Position numbers and translations under genes: made by a program
Shown: positions 20,977 to 31,462 of the stretch, piece by piece
Layout of the letters: the number at the start of each line of letters is the position of its first letter
Position numbering within the stretch: the first letter of the stretch is position 1
The notes under the pieces: generated by a model
What the model was told of the DNA's origin: nothing
Database searches by the model: none
What the model saw: only the letters and a program-made list of their open reading frames with translations
Origin: Lasiodiplodia sp. COLG20
Taxonomy: Eukaryota; Ascomycota; Dothideomycetes; Botryosphaeriales; Botryosphaeriaceae
Length of the DNA: 64,000 nt
Reading direction: 5' to 3'
Assembly (NCBI GenBank): GCA_009801085.1
Contig: VNWV01000009.1
Coordinates: 548,501-612,500 of the forward strand

Positions 20977-22352
20977 ATGTCTGCTGCCCAGCTGAGCACC
21001 CCGCGCCAGCTGACCTACTGGAAGCGCTGCCTCAAGACGTACCTGCCCCACCTGTACACGTCCAATGACTGCAACCGCATGACCCTGGCCTTCTTCATCG
21101 TCGCCGCCCTCGACCTGCTGGGCGCCGTGCGCGAATCCTGCACCGAGCAGGAGCGGCAGGACTACATCGCCTGGGTCTACCGCAACCAGCACCCTGACGG
21201 TGGCTTCCGCGCAGCGCCCGCCATGGACCTGGCCGGCGCGCGCTCCGCAGACAACGGCCACTGGGACCCCGCCAACCTGCCCGCCACCTACTTTGCGCTG
21301 CAGACGCTGCTGGTGCTGGGCGACGACCTGCAGCGCGTGAAGCGGCGGGAGTGCCTGCAGTGGCTGCCCCGGCTGCAGCGGCCCGACGATGGCAGCTTCG
21401 GCGAGACGCTGGGCGAAGGCGGCCGCATCGAGGGCGGCCACGACACGCGCTTCATCTACTGCGCCGCCGGCGTGCGCTGGATCCTGCGCGGCTGCGTCGA
21501 CGGCGACGTCGACGGCGTGCGAGACATCGATGTCGACGCCGTTGTGCGGTGCATCCGCGCGTCGGAAGTATGTGCTGTTGCTTAGCCGCGCCATCATCCA
21601 TTGGCTACTGACTGTCTCCAGACATACGATGGAGGCATATCCGAAGCCGCCTACCACGAAGCCCACGGTTCGCCCATTCTCTGATTGCGATTGCCCCGTT
21701 TCTTCTTCTGATCTCTCGCAGCCGGCTTCACCTACTGTGCCATCGGTGCGCTAGCTATGCTCGGTCGGCTCCCGAGTAATGCAGGCAGCCCTGTTTCGGC
21801 CCATCCCTTGGCTGACCCTGAGCTCACCACGCGGTGGCTTGTGGCACGGCAAACGCTCGCGCTAGACGAGGATGACGAGGAGCCTGACGTAGCCAAGACG
21901 CCGGCCGGTGTCAAGCTGCACGGCCTTCCGAGCCAAACCACAGCCGCAGGCGACCCTGACTTCCTGCAGTGGGCAGGTTTCAACGGCCGCTGCAACAAGA
22001 TCGCCGACACCTGCTACGCCTGGTGGGTGTGCGCATCTCTATCGGTTCGTAACCTGCCTGGCATAATGACTCGTGTTCTGATCCTCCCCTTTTCTAGATG
22101 CTTGGTAAGGTCCACCTCGTCTCGCAATCCACTGCCCGCCGCTACCTGCTGGAGAAGACGCAGCACCTGGTCGGCGGTTTTGGTAAGGTGCCCGGCGACC
22201 CTCCGGACATCTACCACTCGTACCTGGGTCTGGCTGCCCTGTCGTTGCTCGGCGAGCCTGCCATCAAGCCCATCCGCGCGTCCGCGTGCTTGAGTGAGCA
22301 CGCCTGCCAGTTCCTAGAATCGCTGCCGTGGCGTAAACAGATCACTGGGTAA
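20977..22352 (+). CDS. CDC43: Geranylgeranyltransferase type I beta subunit
   Basis: Catalytic beta subunit that, with the shared alpha subunit Ram2, geranylgeranylates CaaX proteins such as Rho1 and Cdc42. Exons 20977-21567, 21622-21667, 21722-22044, 22098-22352; introns of 54, 54 and 53 bp; 404 aa. The start MSAAQLSTPRQL sits in a good context (GTCGCGATGT). Alpha-alpha barrel repeats are visible (NQHPDGGFRAAP, DDGSFGETLGEGG, GHDTRFIYCAA, ETYDGGISEAAYHEAHAGF, WAGFNGRCNKIADTCYAWW). The zinc ligands are the Asp and Cys of ADTCYAWW and the His of DIYHSYLGL, all present. Introns 2 and 3 use weaker GTTCGC/GTTCGT donors, but frame continuity and conserved sequence support them. It shares a promoter interval with a RhoGAP gene, a functional echo because Rho proteins are its substrates. 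Confidence 0.93.
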
Positions 22353-22572
22353 AGATGCACCGATGAGCATACGTGAAGCGCAGGAAAAGAAGCTTAGACT
22401 CTCGGCCCACCAAAGCCATTGTGCGACCAGCCTGCTCCTCTCGTCTACGAGAGGGCAAAGTAGAAGTAGTATTGATGTGCTCTTGCGGTTCCTACCCGCA
22501 TGAGTCCCTGGAAATCCATCTGAAAAATAGATCCTTCCGCGCCTGAACTTTTGTTGCTGTACCGGGCTGCCA

Positions 22573-24273
22573 TTACTCCTCCTCCCCCTCTCCGTGTTCT
22601 TCCATCTCGCCAACGTTCCTTTTAACCTCGAAAACGACGGCTGCGTTCTTGCCGGGGTATTTTCTCCATCTGCCCAACTTGAGCTCCTTCGCGACGGCCG
22701 CGACAACACAGATGCCATCCTTGCCCCTGTCGCCCCTCTCGAAAACCGACAGATCGTTCACCACGCCCCTGATGTTCCCCACCCCGGGCTGCAGATCGTC
22801 GGCTGCGCCATTGGTCATGACGGCATCGCCGTCGACATCCGCGCCGTCCTGCCGCCGCTGCCGATCACGGCCAACGGTTCCCAACGCCTCAATCCTGCGC
22901 CCTTCCTTGTTGATCTTCCACGCCCTGACCCAGCCGTCCCAGCTGCCGCTGAGAATGACATCGGTGTACGGGATGGTGGTTAGCGCAGTGATCCACCGGG
23001 GCTGCGGAGGCGGGATCCAGGCGTCGTCGTCGATCTCGGCGTCGGCGTAGACCTCGGCAGGGCGCATGGGCGGGTCCACGCCGTGGGCCAGCGGGACGGT
23101 GAAGACGGGCTTCTTCTTGTGGATGGACCACAGCGAAATGGCCCCGTTGTCGCTGCCCGTGACGAACGTTTCCTCGTCGACGAGCGCGACGCGGTCGATG
23201 CTGCCCTCGACGAAGCCGCCACTCTTTGCGCTGCTGCTGTTTCCGTCCGAGCGGTTGGTCTTGGTCACGCTCGACCCGCCGCCACGGAAGACGAGCTGTG
23301 ACTCCTCGACCACCTTCCATAATCTTGCCGTACGGTCCCGCGCGCCCACGCTCACACACCGCTCCTGCGCAAGTGCGGCGATATCTATCACCGAGTCCTG
23401 ATGTCCGAAAAGCGTCTCGACGTAAGCGAGCTCGTCCAAGCTCCACGTCTTGATTGTCCTGTCGGCGCTTGCGCTGAACAGCTGGTTCTTGCCGCGCCGG
23501 AAGGCGAGAGAAATAACCGCATCCCGATGTTGCGTGAAGACCTTCAGAGGGGCAAGATCCTCGGCCCGCCAGACGATCAGTTTCTTGTCCGCTCCGCCAG
23601 TCGCGACGAACTTGCCGTCTGGAGAGACAGCCACGCATAGTATGGGCGCGGTGTGATGTTGGTAGGTTGGGTCCTTGGCGTAGTTTTTGCTGCCCTTGGT
23701 CCAGGCAACCTGGGAAGGCGTGGTTCGAGGAGTCAGGTTGGAAGGGTGTTGGATGGAGGGATCTAGCGGAGGAGGTATGGACCACTTGATGAGGCACATG
23801 TCCTTGGTGGCCGTGTATGCGTAGGGGGGGTGTGTTGCGATTGCTGTAGTGGCATGGTTGTCTCTGCGGAAGAAAGCATGGGTTGCGGAGGGGAAATCGA
23901 CGCTCGACGCTATGCGCCGGTAAACGCGGCCTTTGCTCTCGGCGACATCCTCTTTCAACCGTTCCGCGATCAGGTCCTTGTCGATTTCTGCGGCATCAAA
24001 CCCGGCCTCGTCGACTTCTTCGCGGATGTTCTCCAGGTAGCGCTCGGCAAGACGCAGGCGGCGTTCTGCTGCGGTTTCGTCATCTGCGTCTGAGGAGTGG
24101 TCACTCTCATGGTCTTCGTTGTCGCGCGGCCGGCTCTCTTGGTCGTCATCGGAATCGCCGCTGGAGATGGAGTCCTCGCGGCGCTTGCGATTGCGTTTTT
24201 CTGGGGCTTGGGCCGAGGTCTGCGAGCGCTTTCTTTTCCGCTGCGACGCCGGGGTCGTAAAAAAGGACGACAT
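22573..24273 (-). CDS. RRP9: U3 snoRNP protein Rrp9 (U3-55K), WD40
   Basis: Box C/D U3 snoRNP-specific protein for 18S rRNA processing. Single exon, 566 aa. The start is the ATG at 24273 (MSSFFTTPASQRKRKR); a TTG 33 codons upstream is not used. N-terminal ~100 residues: basic nuclear-localisation region (QRKRKRSQ, KRNRKRR) and an acidic stretch, followed by the helical segment ERRLRLAERYLENI and the typical RVYRRIASSVDFPSATH. A seven-blade WD40 propeller follows (ATGGADKKLIVW, FSASADRTIKTW, VGARDRTARLW, TGSDNGAISLW, SGSWDGWVRAW). An acidic tail ends the protein. Convergent with CDC43 (220 bp apart), divergent from PRE1. Confidence 0.94.
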   Translation of the reverse strand: MSSFFTTPASQRKRKRSQTSAQAPEKRNRKRREDSISSGDSDDDQESRPRDNEDHESDHSSDADDETAAERRLRLAERYLENIREEVDEAGFDAAEIDKDLIAERLKEDVAESKGRVYRRIASSVDFPSATHAFFRRDNHATTAIATHPPYAYTATKDMCLIKWSIPPPLDPSIQHPSNLTPRTTPSQVAWTKGSKNYAKDPTYQHHTAPILCVAVSPDGKFVATGGADKKLIVWRAEDLAPLKVFTQHRDAVISLAFRRGKNQLFSASADRTIKTWSLDELAYVETLFGHQDSVIDIAALAQERCVSVGARDRTARLWKVVEESQLVFRGGGSSVTKTNRSDGNSSSAKSGGFVEGSIDRVALVDEETFVTGSDNGAISLWSIHKKKPVFTVPLAHGVDPPMRPAEVYADAEIDDDAWIPPPQPRWITALTTIPYTDVILSGSWDGWVRAWKINKEGRRIEALGTVGRDRQRRQDGADVDGDAVMTNGAADDLQPGVGNIRGVVNDLSVFERGDRGKDGICVVAAVAKELKLGRWRKYPGKNAAVVFEVKRNVGEMEEHGEGEEE

Positions 24274-24607
24274 TTCGCCGAACGGAGCAGCGCAATTAGT
24301 AGGGGTGGCGTAGACAAACAGGCAGGCGGCGGGTACTTGAGGGTGAGAAATAAATTCGAGAATTCGCGCCAAGATTTTGCCCGTCGGCGAGTCCCAAGCT
24401 CCGACGTGACAAGGCCCGGCGAAGCTCCGCGCGCGGCCAGGCAGCTGGAGCTCTCGTCAACACCACAGCTCCAGCCATCGCCAACCCACCTGCTGCTGCA
24501 TCCGCTCTCCCCCCGCCCTTCTTCTCCTTGCACTCCAATCCGCGTCCTACCTCGGCCATCCATCACAACCGTCGAACCTCCAACAACTACACTGCACCGC
24601 CGCCAAC
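24274..24607. promoter_or_regulatory. Divergent promoter of RRP9 and PRE1
   Basis: 334 bp between divergent genes; C/T-rich leader before PRE1 (CATCCGCTCTCCCCCCGCCC). No proteasome-type PACE element (GGTGGCAAA) or other named site could be confirmed by eye. Confidence 0.45.
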
Positions 24608-25473
24608 ATGTGCGTGCCAATCGCCCCATCGCCGCCGCTGCACCACGCTAACTCGTCTGCAGGGAGGTCTTGCTCGGCATCACTGGCAAGGACTTCACCA
24701 TCATCGCCGCCTCAAAGGCCGCCATGAGCGGCGCCAGCATCCTCAAGGCTACCGACGACAAGACCAGACCGCTAAACAAGCACACGTTGTTGGCCTTCTC
24801 CGGCGAGGCGGGAGACACCGGTGCGTTTCCGTCCTAACGAGACTGGCGCAGCTCTACTTCATACTGACCACGACTTTCTTCGGCGCCTGCAGTCCAGTTC
24901 GCAGAGTACATCCAAGCCAACATCCAGCTGTATTCGATGCGTAACGACACCGACCTTGGTCCGTCGGCCGTCGCGAGCTTCGTCCGGGGCGAGCTTGCAC
25001 GAGCCCTGCGCTCGCGGAGACCCTACACCGTCAACCTGCTGCTCGGCGGCATGGATCCCATCAGCGACAAGCCGAGCCTCTATTGGATCGATTATCTTGC
25101 CGCTCTGGCGCCCGTTCCGTACGCTGCGCACGGCTATGCTCAGTACGTCATTTCTCTTCCTTCCATCCTGCGAACACCACGAGGGGGAACAGGCCCCAGA
25201 AGCAGCAGGACATGACACGCTGTGAAATCTAACAAAAAGCTACGAATCACTGACATTTGGGATGAACACAGGTATTACTGCCTTTCCATCCTCGACAAGC
25301 ACCACCACCCAGACATTTCCCTAGACCAGGGCATGAAGATCTTACGCATGTGCTCGGACGAGCTGAAGAGGAGGCTGCCCATTGATTTCAAGGGCCTGGT
25401 CGTCAAGATCATCACCAAGGAAGGCATCAAGGAGGAGGAATTCAACGACGAGGCGCCCGTCTTCCCTGCGTAA
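24608..25473 (+). CDS. PRE1: 20S proteasome subunit beta-4 (Pre1/PSMB2)
   Basis: Non-catalytic beta subunit of the 20S core. Coding exons: 24608-24609 (AT), 24663-24820, 24893-25142, 25272-25473; 203 aa. The start codon is split: AT at 24608-24609, a 53-bp intron (GTGCGTG..CTGCAG, branch GCTAAC), then G, giving [12 protein letters not shown], the expected beta-4 N terminus. Reading through instead gives an unrelated short peptide. Proteasome-fold signatures: [83 protein letters not shown]. No propeptide or N-terminal Thr, as normal for this subunit. The third intron is long (129 bp). Confidence 0.94.
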
Positions 25474-27179
25474 AGTGGCTGCTTTCCCCTCATATACACG
25501 GCAGGGTGCTGGCTTCAATTGCTGCTGCAAACTACGGCGGTGGTTGACGGATATGAAGATGCTTGCTAGGAAAGGGGCATTGATTGGCGTTTCATGACAT
25601 GTGTATAACCATCCGGTTTAGTGAGTCCATAGTCGGAATCAGAGTCTCACAAATCTATTAAGGAGATGTCCTGGAATTCGAGAAGAGAAATGCCCCTTCC
25701 ATGAAGGATTTGATGTCATGGTACGTGCTGCGGATGAGGAATTGGTTGAAGCGCGCCCGAATCTGCCTAACGTGGGCCGAAGCAATCATCCGGACATAAA
25801 CGTTGAATTATCAGTTTTACGTCCACGCTCAGATGACAGCTTCTACCGCCCAGCTATTCACACCTACGATGCTATAGTTGAACCGCTCGGATGTGATCTC
25901 ACCACAAGGCCCATTCGAAAGGAAGAGCAGATACTCGGTGAGCTCGACAAGCTACTATAACACCAACACTATACCACGCTTGCATTATGCTACACCACAT
26001 ATACACCCCTTCAAATTTACACCATACTGCACTATTTGCCTTTAGCACCAAAAAAAAAAAAAAAAAGGCTATGCGTCCCTTCAAAGGTTAATAGGAGGAG
26101 AGAACAGTAGTTTAACAGGTTGGACCAGGTTCGCAAATGGGTAATAATTCGATAAGTAGTATATTTCCGATACATTGCTTATTGTTGCTTCATGCGAGCG
26201 ATTACCGTATATTTCGTTTGGACAACACTGACCTTTCTCTCCCATCGTTCTCTACCCCCTCCGCCTCTTCTTTACTTGTCTTACCATGTTATCATGGTGC
26301 ACTGTTGGTCGTTTTAGCAAGACGTTAGTCCAGAGCCCACCAGCCCAAAGCGCATACTAACCCTCAAATTTTTCGGCTAATGAGTTGGCTAAACGTGATC
26401 TTCTAAGACAGTTCGTAAGCAACTAGAATGTGCAAGCAAAAGAAAAAGAGAGAAAAAAAGGGAAGAACACACCAACCGGAAAGTACGTCAGCGTACTCCC
26501 TTTATCAAGCCAGTCAGCACCGAACTTCCCAACATAGAACTTAAGGTACTAGGTGCTTGATGCATCATGTTGATTTGTGCAAACTCCGAAATAGAGGAAA
26601 ATAGAGAAGCCTTTGTGTTCCACTCCCATCTTGAGGAGACAAATATAGAAAGAAAAAAAAGAAGGCACCGAATTTCCCGAAAATCGATTCTTTCTCAGAA
26701 CAAAAATATTAGTAAGAACCAACGGGGGTGAGAGAAGATATACACACATGTCGGAAACCAATGCAGAAGAGATTAACCGTAACACATAGGTACACCATTA
26801 GCAATATTCCTACTTGGAGACAGCGAAGAACCATTTCAAACGAGGATGGGACGCCACGAAAAGTCAGTAAAATATCCAAAAGCGGCCCCCTGTAATTCCA
26901 TCGGTTTGTATATTATACAGATCCTTATTGTTGCTGTACATCTGAAGGTAGCGCCAACATCTGGGGTGGACAGGGCGATGGAAATAATGGTTACATCCGA
27001 CTAAGAAAAAAAAGAAATGGTTGAGGACCCCAAAGGCAAAGATCAAATAAGATAGTGCCTTGCTATAGAATGAAAATGGTCAATAGGAAGATTCACAAAG
27101 AAAGATATCGCAACAAGACACATCTACGTCACTTGTTTGGTCTTCCAAGCTCCCCAACGGCGTTTTGGCCGAGTTGATT
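25474..27179. other. Intergenic, AT-rich, between convergent PRE1 and transcription-factor genes
   Basis: 1.7 kb. It contains palindromic copy 3 (25771-25853), an A17-type run near 26049, and AT-rich DNA without a supported gene. Short frames here lack domain content. Confidence 0.5.
25771..25853. mobile_element. Palindromic MITE-like element, copy 3 (degenerate)
   Basis: Left arm GGGCCGAAGCAATCATCCGG followed by ACATAAAC; right arm GTTTTACGTCCACGC then TCAGATGACAGCTTCTACC. The arms pair imperfectly with each other and match the GAAGC.ATC.TCCGGAC core of copies 1 and 2, with extra transitions and a small insertion in the right arm. It is ~298 bp past the PRE1 stop codon. Confidence 0.6.
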
Positions 27180-30100
27180 TCAAAATCGGTCACCTTGATA
27201 TCCCATGAATGGATCGAACCCGTCATCTGCCACAAAGTTCAACCCGTCGAAACCCTGACTTACCCTACGCAGCTCTTCGGTCCACGTGTCTCTTCCGTCC
27301 GTCCCATCCTCGTCTTCCCAGCCGTTGTGACTAGTGCTAGTATGTACTGGTCCCAGCAACGGGGCCGGTTGATGTGGAAAAGGCGCGAAGAGGTACCGCA
27401 TCATCCTCTGTTGGTGGGTCGTGGTTGTGCTGGAATTGACTGTCGACATTACTGCTGCTGTTGGGGCGCCTGGGGTGGAGAGCGGCTGCTGGTTGCTGCT
27501 GAACGTGTCCTTGATCGGGCTTTGAGTGGAATTCTCGCAGTCGTGGAAGTGCGGCGCGGCAAGGCGTTGACGTTTCGGCAGGATATGTGATCCGGCAGGC
27601 GGACTAGGGAAGCGCGCCTCGCGTTTCTCCGGACGAGACGAGGACAGGGTGGATGTCGGGGTGCGACCGCGATCGACGAGACCAGCGCCACCTTGTGTGT
27701 TGAAGTCCGCATCCGATGGGTTGTTTGTTTCGATGGATGTGCTTTCAGAGAGGGCAGGTAGTATGCTTTGGTCGCGGTAGAGAGCATGCTCAACTTCCAA
27801 CGGGAGGACAATTTTCCATTTTTGGACGAGACTGCGGATGATGTCGAGGCTGCTGGTTGCCCATTGGTTGTGCTTGACCAGGTCCTGGAAGCTATTGCAT
27901 GCAGCGGCCAGATGGCTTGTTGCAGATATCGAAGGCAGCTTGATGATGTGGATGGTGCATGCGGTCAGCAGGCAGTGAAGTTGGAAGGTGAAAATACCAT
28001 CCAGACCGAACAGCTGTCGGTGTTTTTCGAAGAGGTACGAGATTGTATTGGCCGACTGTCGACACACTTCCCGTGGAGAAACATTGGATTCGGTGAATCT
28101 AGCCTTCAGAAACGGTCGGAAGAGGAGGAGGATCGCAGCATGGTAGTACATCCTGGACATGGTGTTAACTACGCTCCAACGTCAAGCGGCGCTGCGTAAA
28201 CAAGAAAGTGGTGAAGGTCATCCCGTCGCACTGATCGGCTACCTGATGTGTCGAGAGGCAAGAGCTCATTTGCATAATCCTAGGACGGTTCGAGACCGCC
28301 CTCCAACATAGCCGATCGATGCCCCGTCGCACGGGATGGTAGTCCTACACTTGAAGGGCATTTCGTACTCTTGCAAGCGATGATACTCCAGCCGCCCCTA
28401 GCAATGCTTTGCCGTGGTTCGTGCCATGGCTGCGTCCGGGAGTGTTGATGTAGAGTGGGTGCTTAGACGCTTCCAAGACTTACTGCAAGCTTATGACATG
28501 TGGCGGCGCATTTTCCACAGACTGTACTGTGGCAGGCAACTTGGCAAACCATTGGGTGTATTTGTTGTATTCCTCTAACAATAAGCTTCCGCTTATTGTT
28601 CTCGAAGGAGCGAAGAACATTTGAAGAGTGGAGTTGACTATTTTGGAAAGGCTGATAACCTGGCGAAAGGTAGTTGACCCAAGACTCTTCCTCGGCTGGT
28701 TCACTTGACCATGTGCGATCCACTCAGCTTCGTCTTTGGCAGGGTCCACCGGCGGAATATCTACTGTGATGGCGTTGTTTGGTATCAAGGGTATTCGTCC
28801 AAGCGTGAAACTGGTGACTCTGGTTGCATCGTCAGTAGCTGGCGCATTCGGCGGCCTGAGCGCCCCAAGACCCAACTGCCGGGATCGAAAGCAGGACAAT
28901 GCCGGAGAAACAAACGCCAGCAGCCACGACGCCGAGAGAGAGAGTAGAAGAGACAGAGCGAGCGTATAGTAGACATACTGATCTGTGATGAAGCAACCCC
29001 AGAAGACATGGGCGCAGGCATTGTTCTCGATGACCTCGGCACTCTGCAGATCCTTTGGGGCTATTTCGCTACGCAAATGAAGGTTCAGATCAAGAGCCAT
29101 CCGAGAGCTGCGGCCGCTGTACTGCCACTGCGAGCTGAGGCGGGTGAAATTGCCCTCGATGTGGCATAGAATTGATAGGGCAGCAGTCGTTGTCAGCGTT
29201 GACGCCTGTTCTTCGTTCAACAGCCTGACTGCCTCCTCATAAAAGTCCAGACCGGCCGTGCCAGGATCATCCTGGTCGCGCCGGGCTCGTCGACTGCTGG
29301 AGAAGAGACATCCTGCGGCACACAATGCATTAACAAGCAGCTCCGAGCAATAATTGGTCCGCCCAGAGGCCATATCCGCTCTGAACGGCTGCTCCGGGAA
29401 GTTCTGGAAGAACTGGTGCTGCCAGGAGAAGTAAAGGGAGAGCAGGTGCTCTATCCAATCATGGTCCTGGGTCACGGCGGTCCAGCGATTGACCGGCGAA
29501 TTCAGCGCGTCAAGAGGTCTCCGCCCGTCTTGCGGGCCGCTGGGGCCGGCCCCCTTGACGAGCCCGAACTGCTCTCGGCCAGAAAACTCGGCCTCCATCC
29601 CCGGGGTGCTCTCAGGCTCGCAGGAAAGAGCCTGGACAAGGGTGTCGGAGCCGACGGACGCCAGGATGGAGGCGGGCTCGTGGCCAGCGCGGAGGCGGCG
29701 CACAATCTCACTGAGCTCCGGAGGCTGGGCAGACGCAATGGCGCGCACGAGGCCCTGGTATTGTTCGAGCTGCGGCGGAGAGCGCAGGGCCGTCGGGACG
29801 TTCGTATCTAGGAAACACACCGAGCCTCAGCAGATGTTCCAAGCCAGTCCGCGCTCAAGGTGGTACAGGCGTCGTGCTCACAACCACTTCTGCTGCCGTC
29901 CTGCGGAGATGACACCGCCCGGGCCTTTGAGAGCAAGCGACCAGCATGAACGTCACGCGCAATGGTGTGGAGATCGTTGCCCATACGTAATGCTCGCATC
30001 ACTTCTGCGACGTCGGTCTCGCTGGCGCGCTGCAGCGTCAGCAGCAGCGACTCCAGCTCGCTCTTCTCGCGCTCGAGGTGCTCGACGTTTTCGCGGAGAT

Positions 30101-30442
30101 ACGTCAGCCGGCGCTGCTCATCGGTCATGTCATACTGGCACTGGCCATCGCGGCCGCGGCATTGAGAGCAGGCGGGCCGCTTGCCGTCGCACTGGCGGGG
30201 GCGCAGCCATCAGCTCACAGCAGAGGGGGCAGGGGGCGCGCGGGGGAGCCAACCTTGGTTTTCCGCCTCCGGCAGGGCAGGCAGGCGACTATGGTGATGC
30301 GGCCTCTCTTCGCGTACGTCGGCTTGCTGGGCGGCGGCGGCGGCGGAGGCGGCGGCGGCGGAGGAGGGTCAGGAGGCGACAGACGGAAGGGCTGCTGGCT
30401 GCCTCGGTGCGGCGGCGGAAAGGGGAGGATTGGTCTGCTCAT
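27180..30442 (-). CDS. Zn2Cys6 fungal-specific transcription factor
   Basis: Nuclear regulator; targets unknown. Model: 30442-30254, 30191-29942, 29807-28979, 28810-28484, 28152-27180 (855 aa); all phases agree. Start MSRPILPFPP, then a run of ~13 Pro before the binuclear cluster ACLPCRRRKTKC..RPACSQCRGRDGQC, which spans intron 1. A coiled-coil linker follows (LTYLRENVEHLEREKSELES). The middle region carries the fungal-TF domain (CSELLVNALCAAGCLFSSS, HVFWGCFITD, IPNNAITVDIPPVD, MYYHAAILLLFRPFL). The tail is Ser/Pro-rich. The 168-bp intron 28811-28978 is stop-free and in frame, so its exact borders are less certain. Intron 28153-28483 is 331 bp and contains an inverted-repeat element. C-terminal fragment DGFDPFMGYQGDRF ends the gene. 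No adjacent metabolic cluster suggests a target. Confidence 0.85.
28219..28338. repeat. Inverted-repeat element inside a long intron
   Basis: CATCCCGTCGCACTGATCGGCT (28219-28240) is matched by the inverted copy at 28310-28338, which begins AGCCGATCGATG and ends GCACGGGATG. Between them is GGTTCGAGACC, a perfect RNA-polymerase-III B-box match, preceded by TTGCATAATCC. A full tRNA cloverleaf cannot be drawn. It may be an eroded tRNA-related or MITE insertion that explains the intron's length. Confidence 0.4.
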
Positions 30443-31462
30443 GGCGGCGCAATGACATTGAAAAAGCGTCGTGGCGGAGCGCGCCCTCGCGGATGCACGC
30501 TGTGGTCGCGAAGGCAAGAAGCAGAGGCGAGACGCTGGCGGGCGGCGGGCTGGGGCGCCTCGAGGGCAGCGCTCGCGCGAGCAGCAGCGGAGGGGCTCAC
30601 GCAAGAGAAGCGCGTGCAAGAGCAAAACAATGGTTCACAATGCGGCTGCAGGGTGATGGGTGGGCAGTCGGAATGGAGTCCGTCTCCGTCGAAGGATCCA
30701 GATGGGGTGGCCGGCCAATCAGCGCGGCTGCTCAGCGGGCGGAGGTGTCAGAGCCGCTCGCAGCAGACGTCACGGCCGCGCTTCTCCACACGAGCTTCGC
30801 CCACAGCGCAGCCCTCGCCCCGCGCCACACGCCGTCTGTCGCAGCCATGTGTCCGGGAGAGCTGGGCACAGGGGCGGGTGCCGATTGCCGCATCCATACG
30901 CCATGGCCTCGCGCATCGCCGAGTGCCACACGCTCGCGTGGCAGCAGACTGCTGCGGTTGCCGTGGGTCCATGGCCTCCACCATAAGCCGAGCGGATCAA
31001 TGGACGGCCCGGGCCGCGCACACGGCCATAAAACGCCCGCCTGCCTTGGATCCTCCTTCTCTCTTCAGATCAAAAGCCAACAGAGCCAGCCACGACCACC
31101 GCTTTAACTCCTCCACAGCGGGCGTGTTGCCAGTTGCCTACGTGGCAACGTGGCTCTGGAGAACAATAATCCTGGATAGGAAGCTTTCTTCTCGTCGGGT
31201 CGTCTTGATTGATGGCGATGGGCTGAGAGCGTCGATGATGGGAGACATGCCGACTGAAATTTCTGCTCCAATCTACTACGTACTTGACGGTGCTGCTCCA
31301 AGACCTGCCTTGCATATGCACGCCGCACAGGCCAACGCCGAATACCTGGCTGCATTGTTTCCCTATTTCCCTGAAATTCCCGTGAGACCTGCCCCCTTGC
31401 TCAACGCCAACCGGAGTTTGCTTCTCGCGTACGAGCTAATTGAGCAAGCATCCCGCCGACCT
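30443..31462. other. Promoter region of the Zn2Cys6 gene
   Basis: 1.02 kb between two minus-strand genes. A CCAAT box is present (GGCCAATCAGCG, ~30713). GC-rich long frames on the plus strand are antisense shadows. No other gene supported. Confidence 0.45.

Noticed and set aside
28205..28320. tRNA-Met-like sequence (TTGCATAATCC and GGTTCGAGACC)
   Set aside because: B-box is perfect but no acceptor stem, D-arm or proper anticodon stem can be paired, so I report only an inverted-repeat element.
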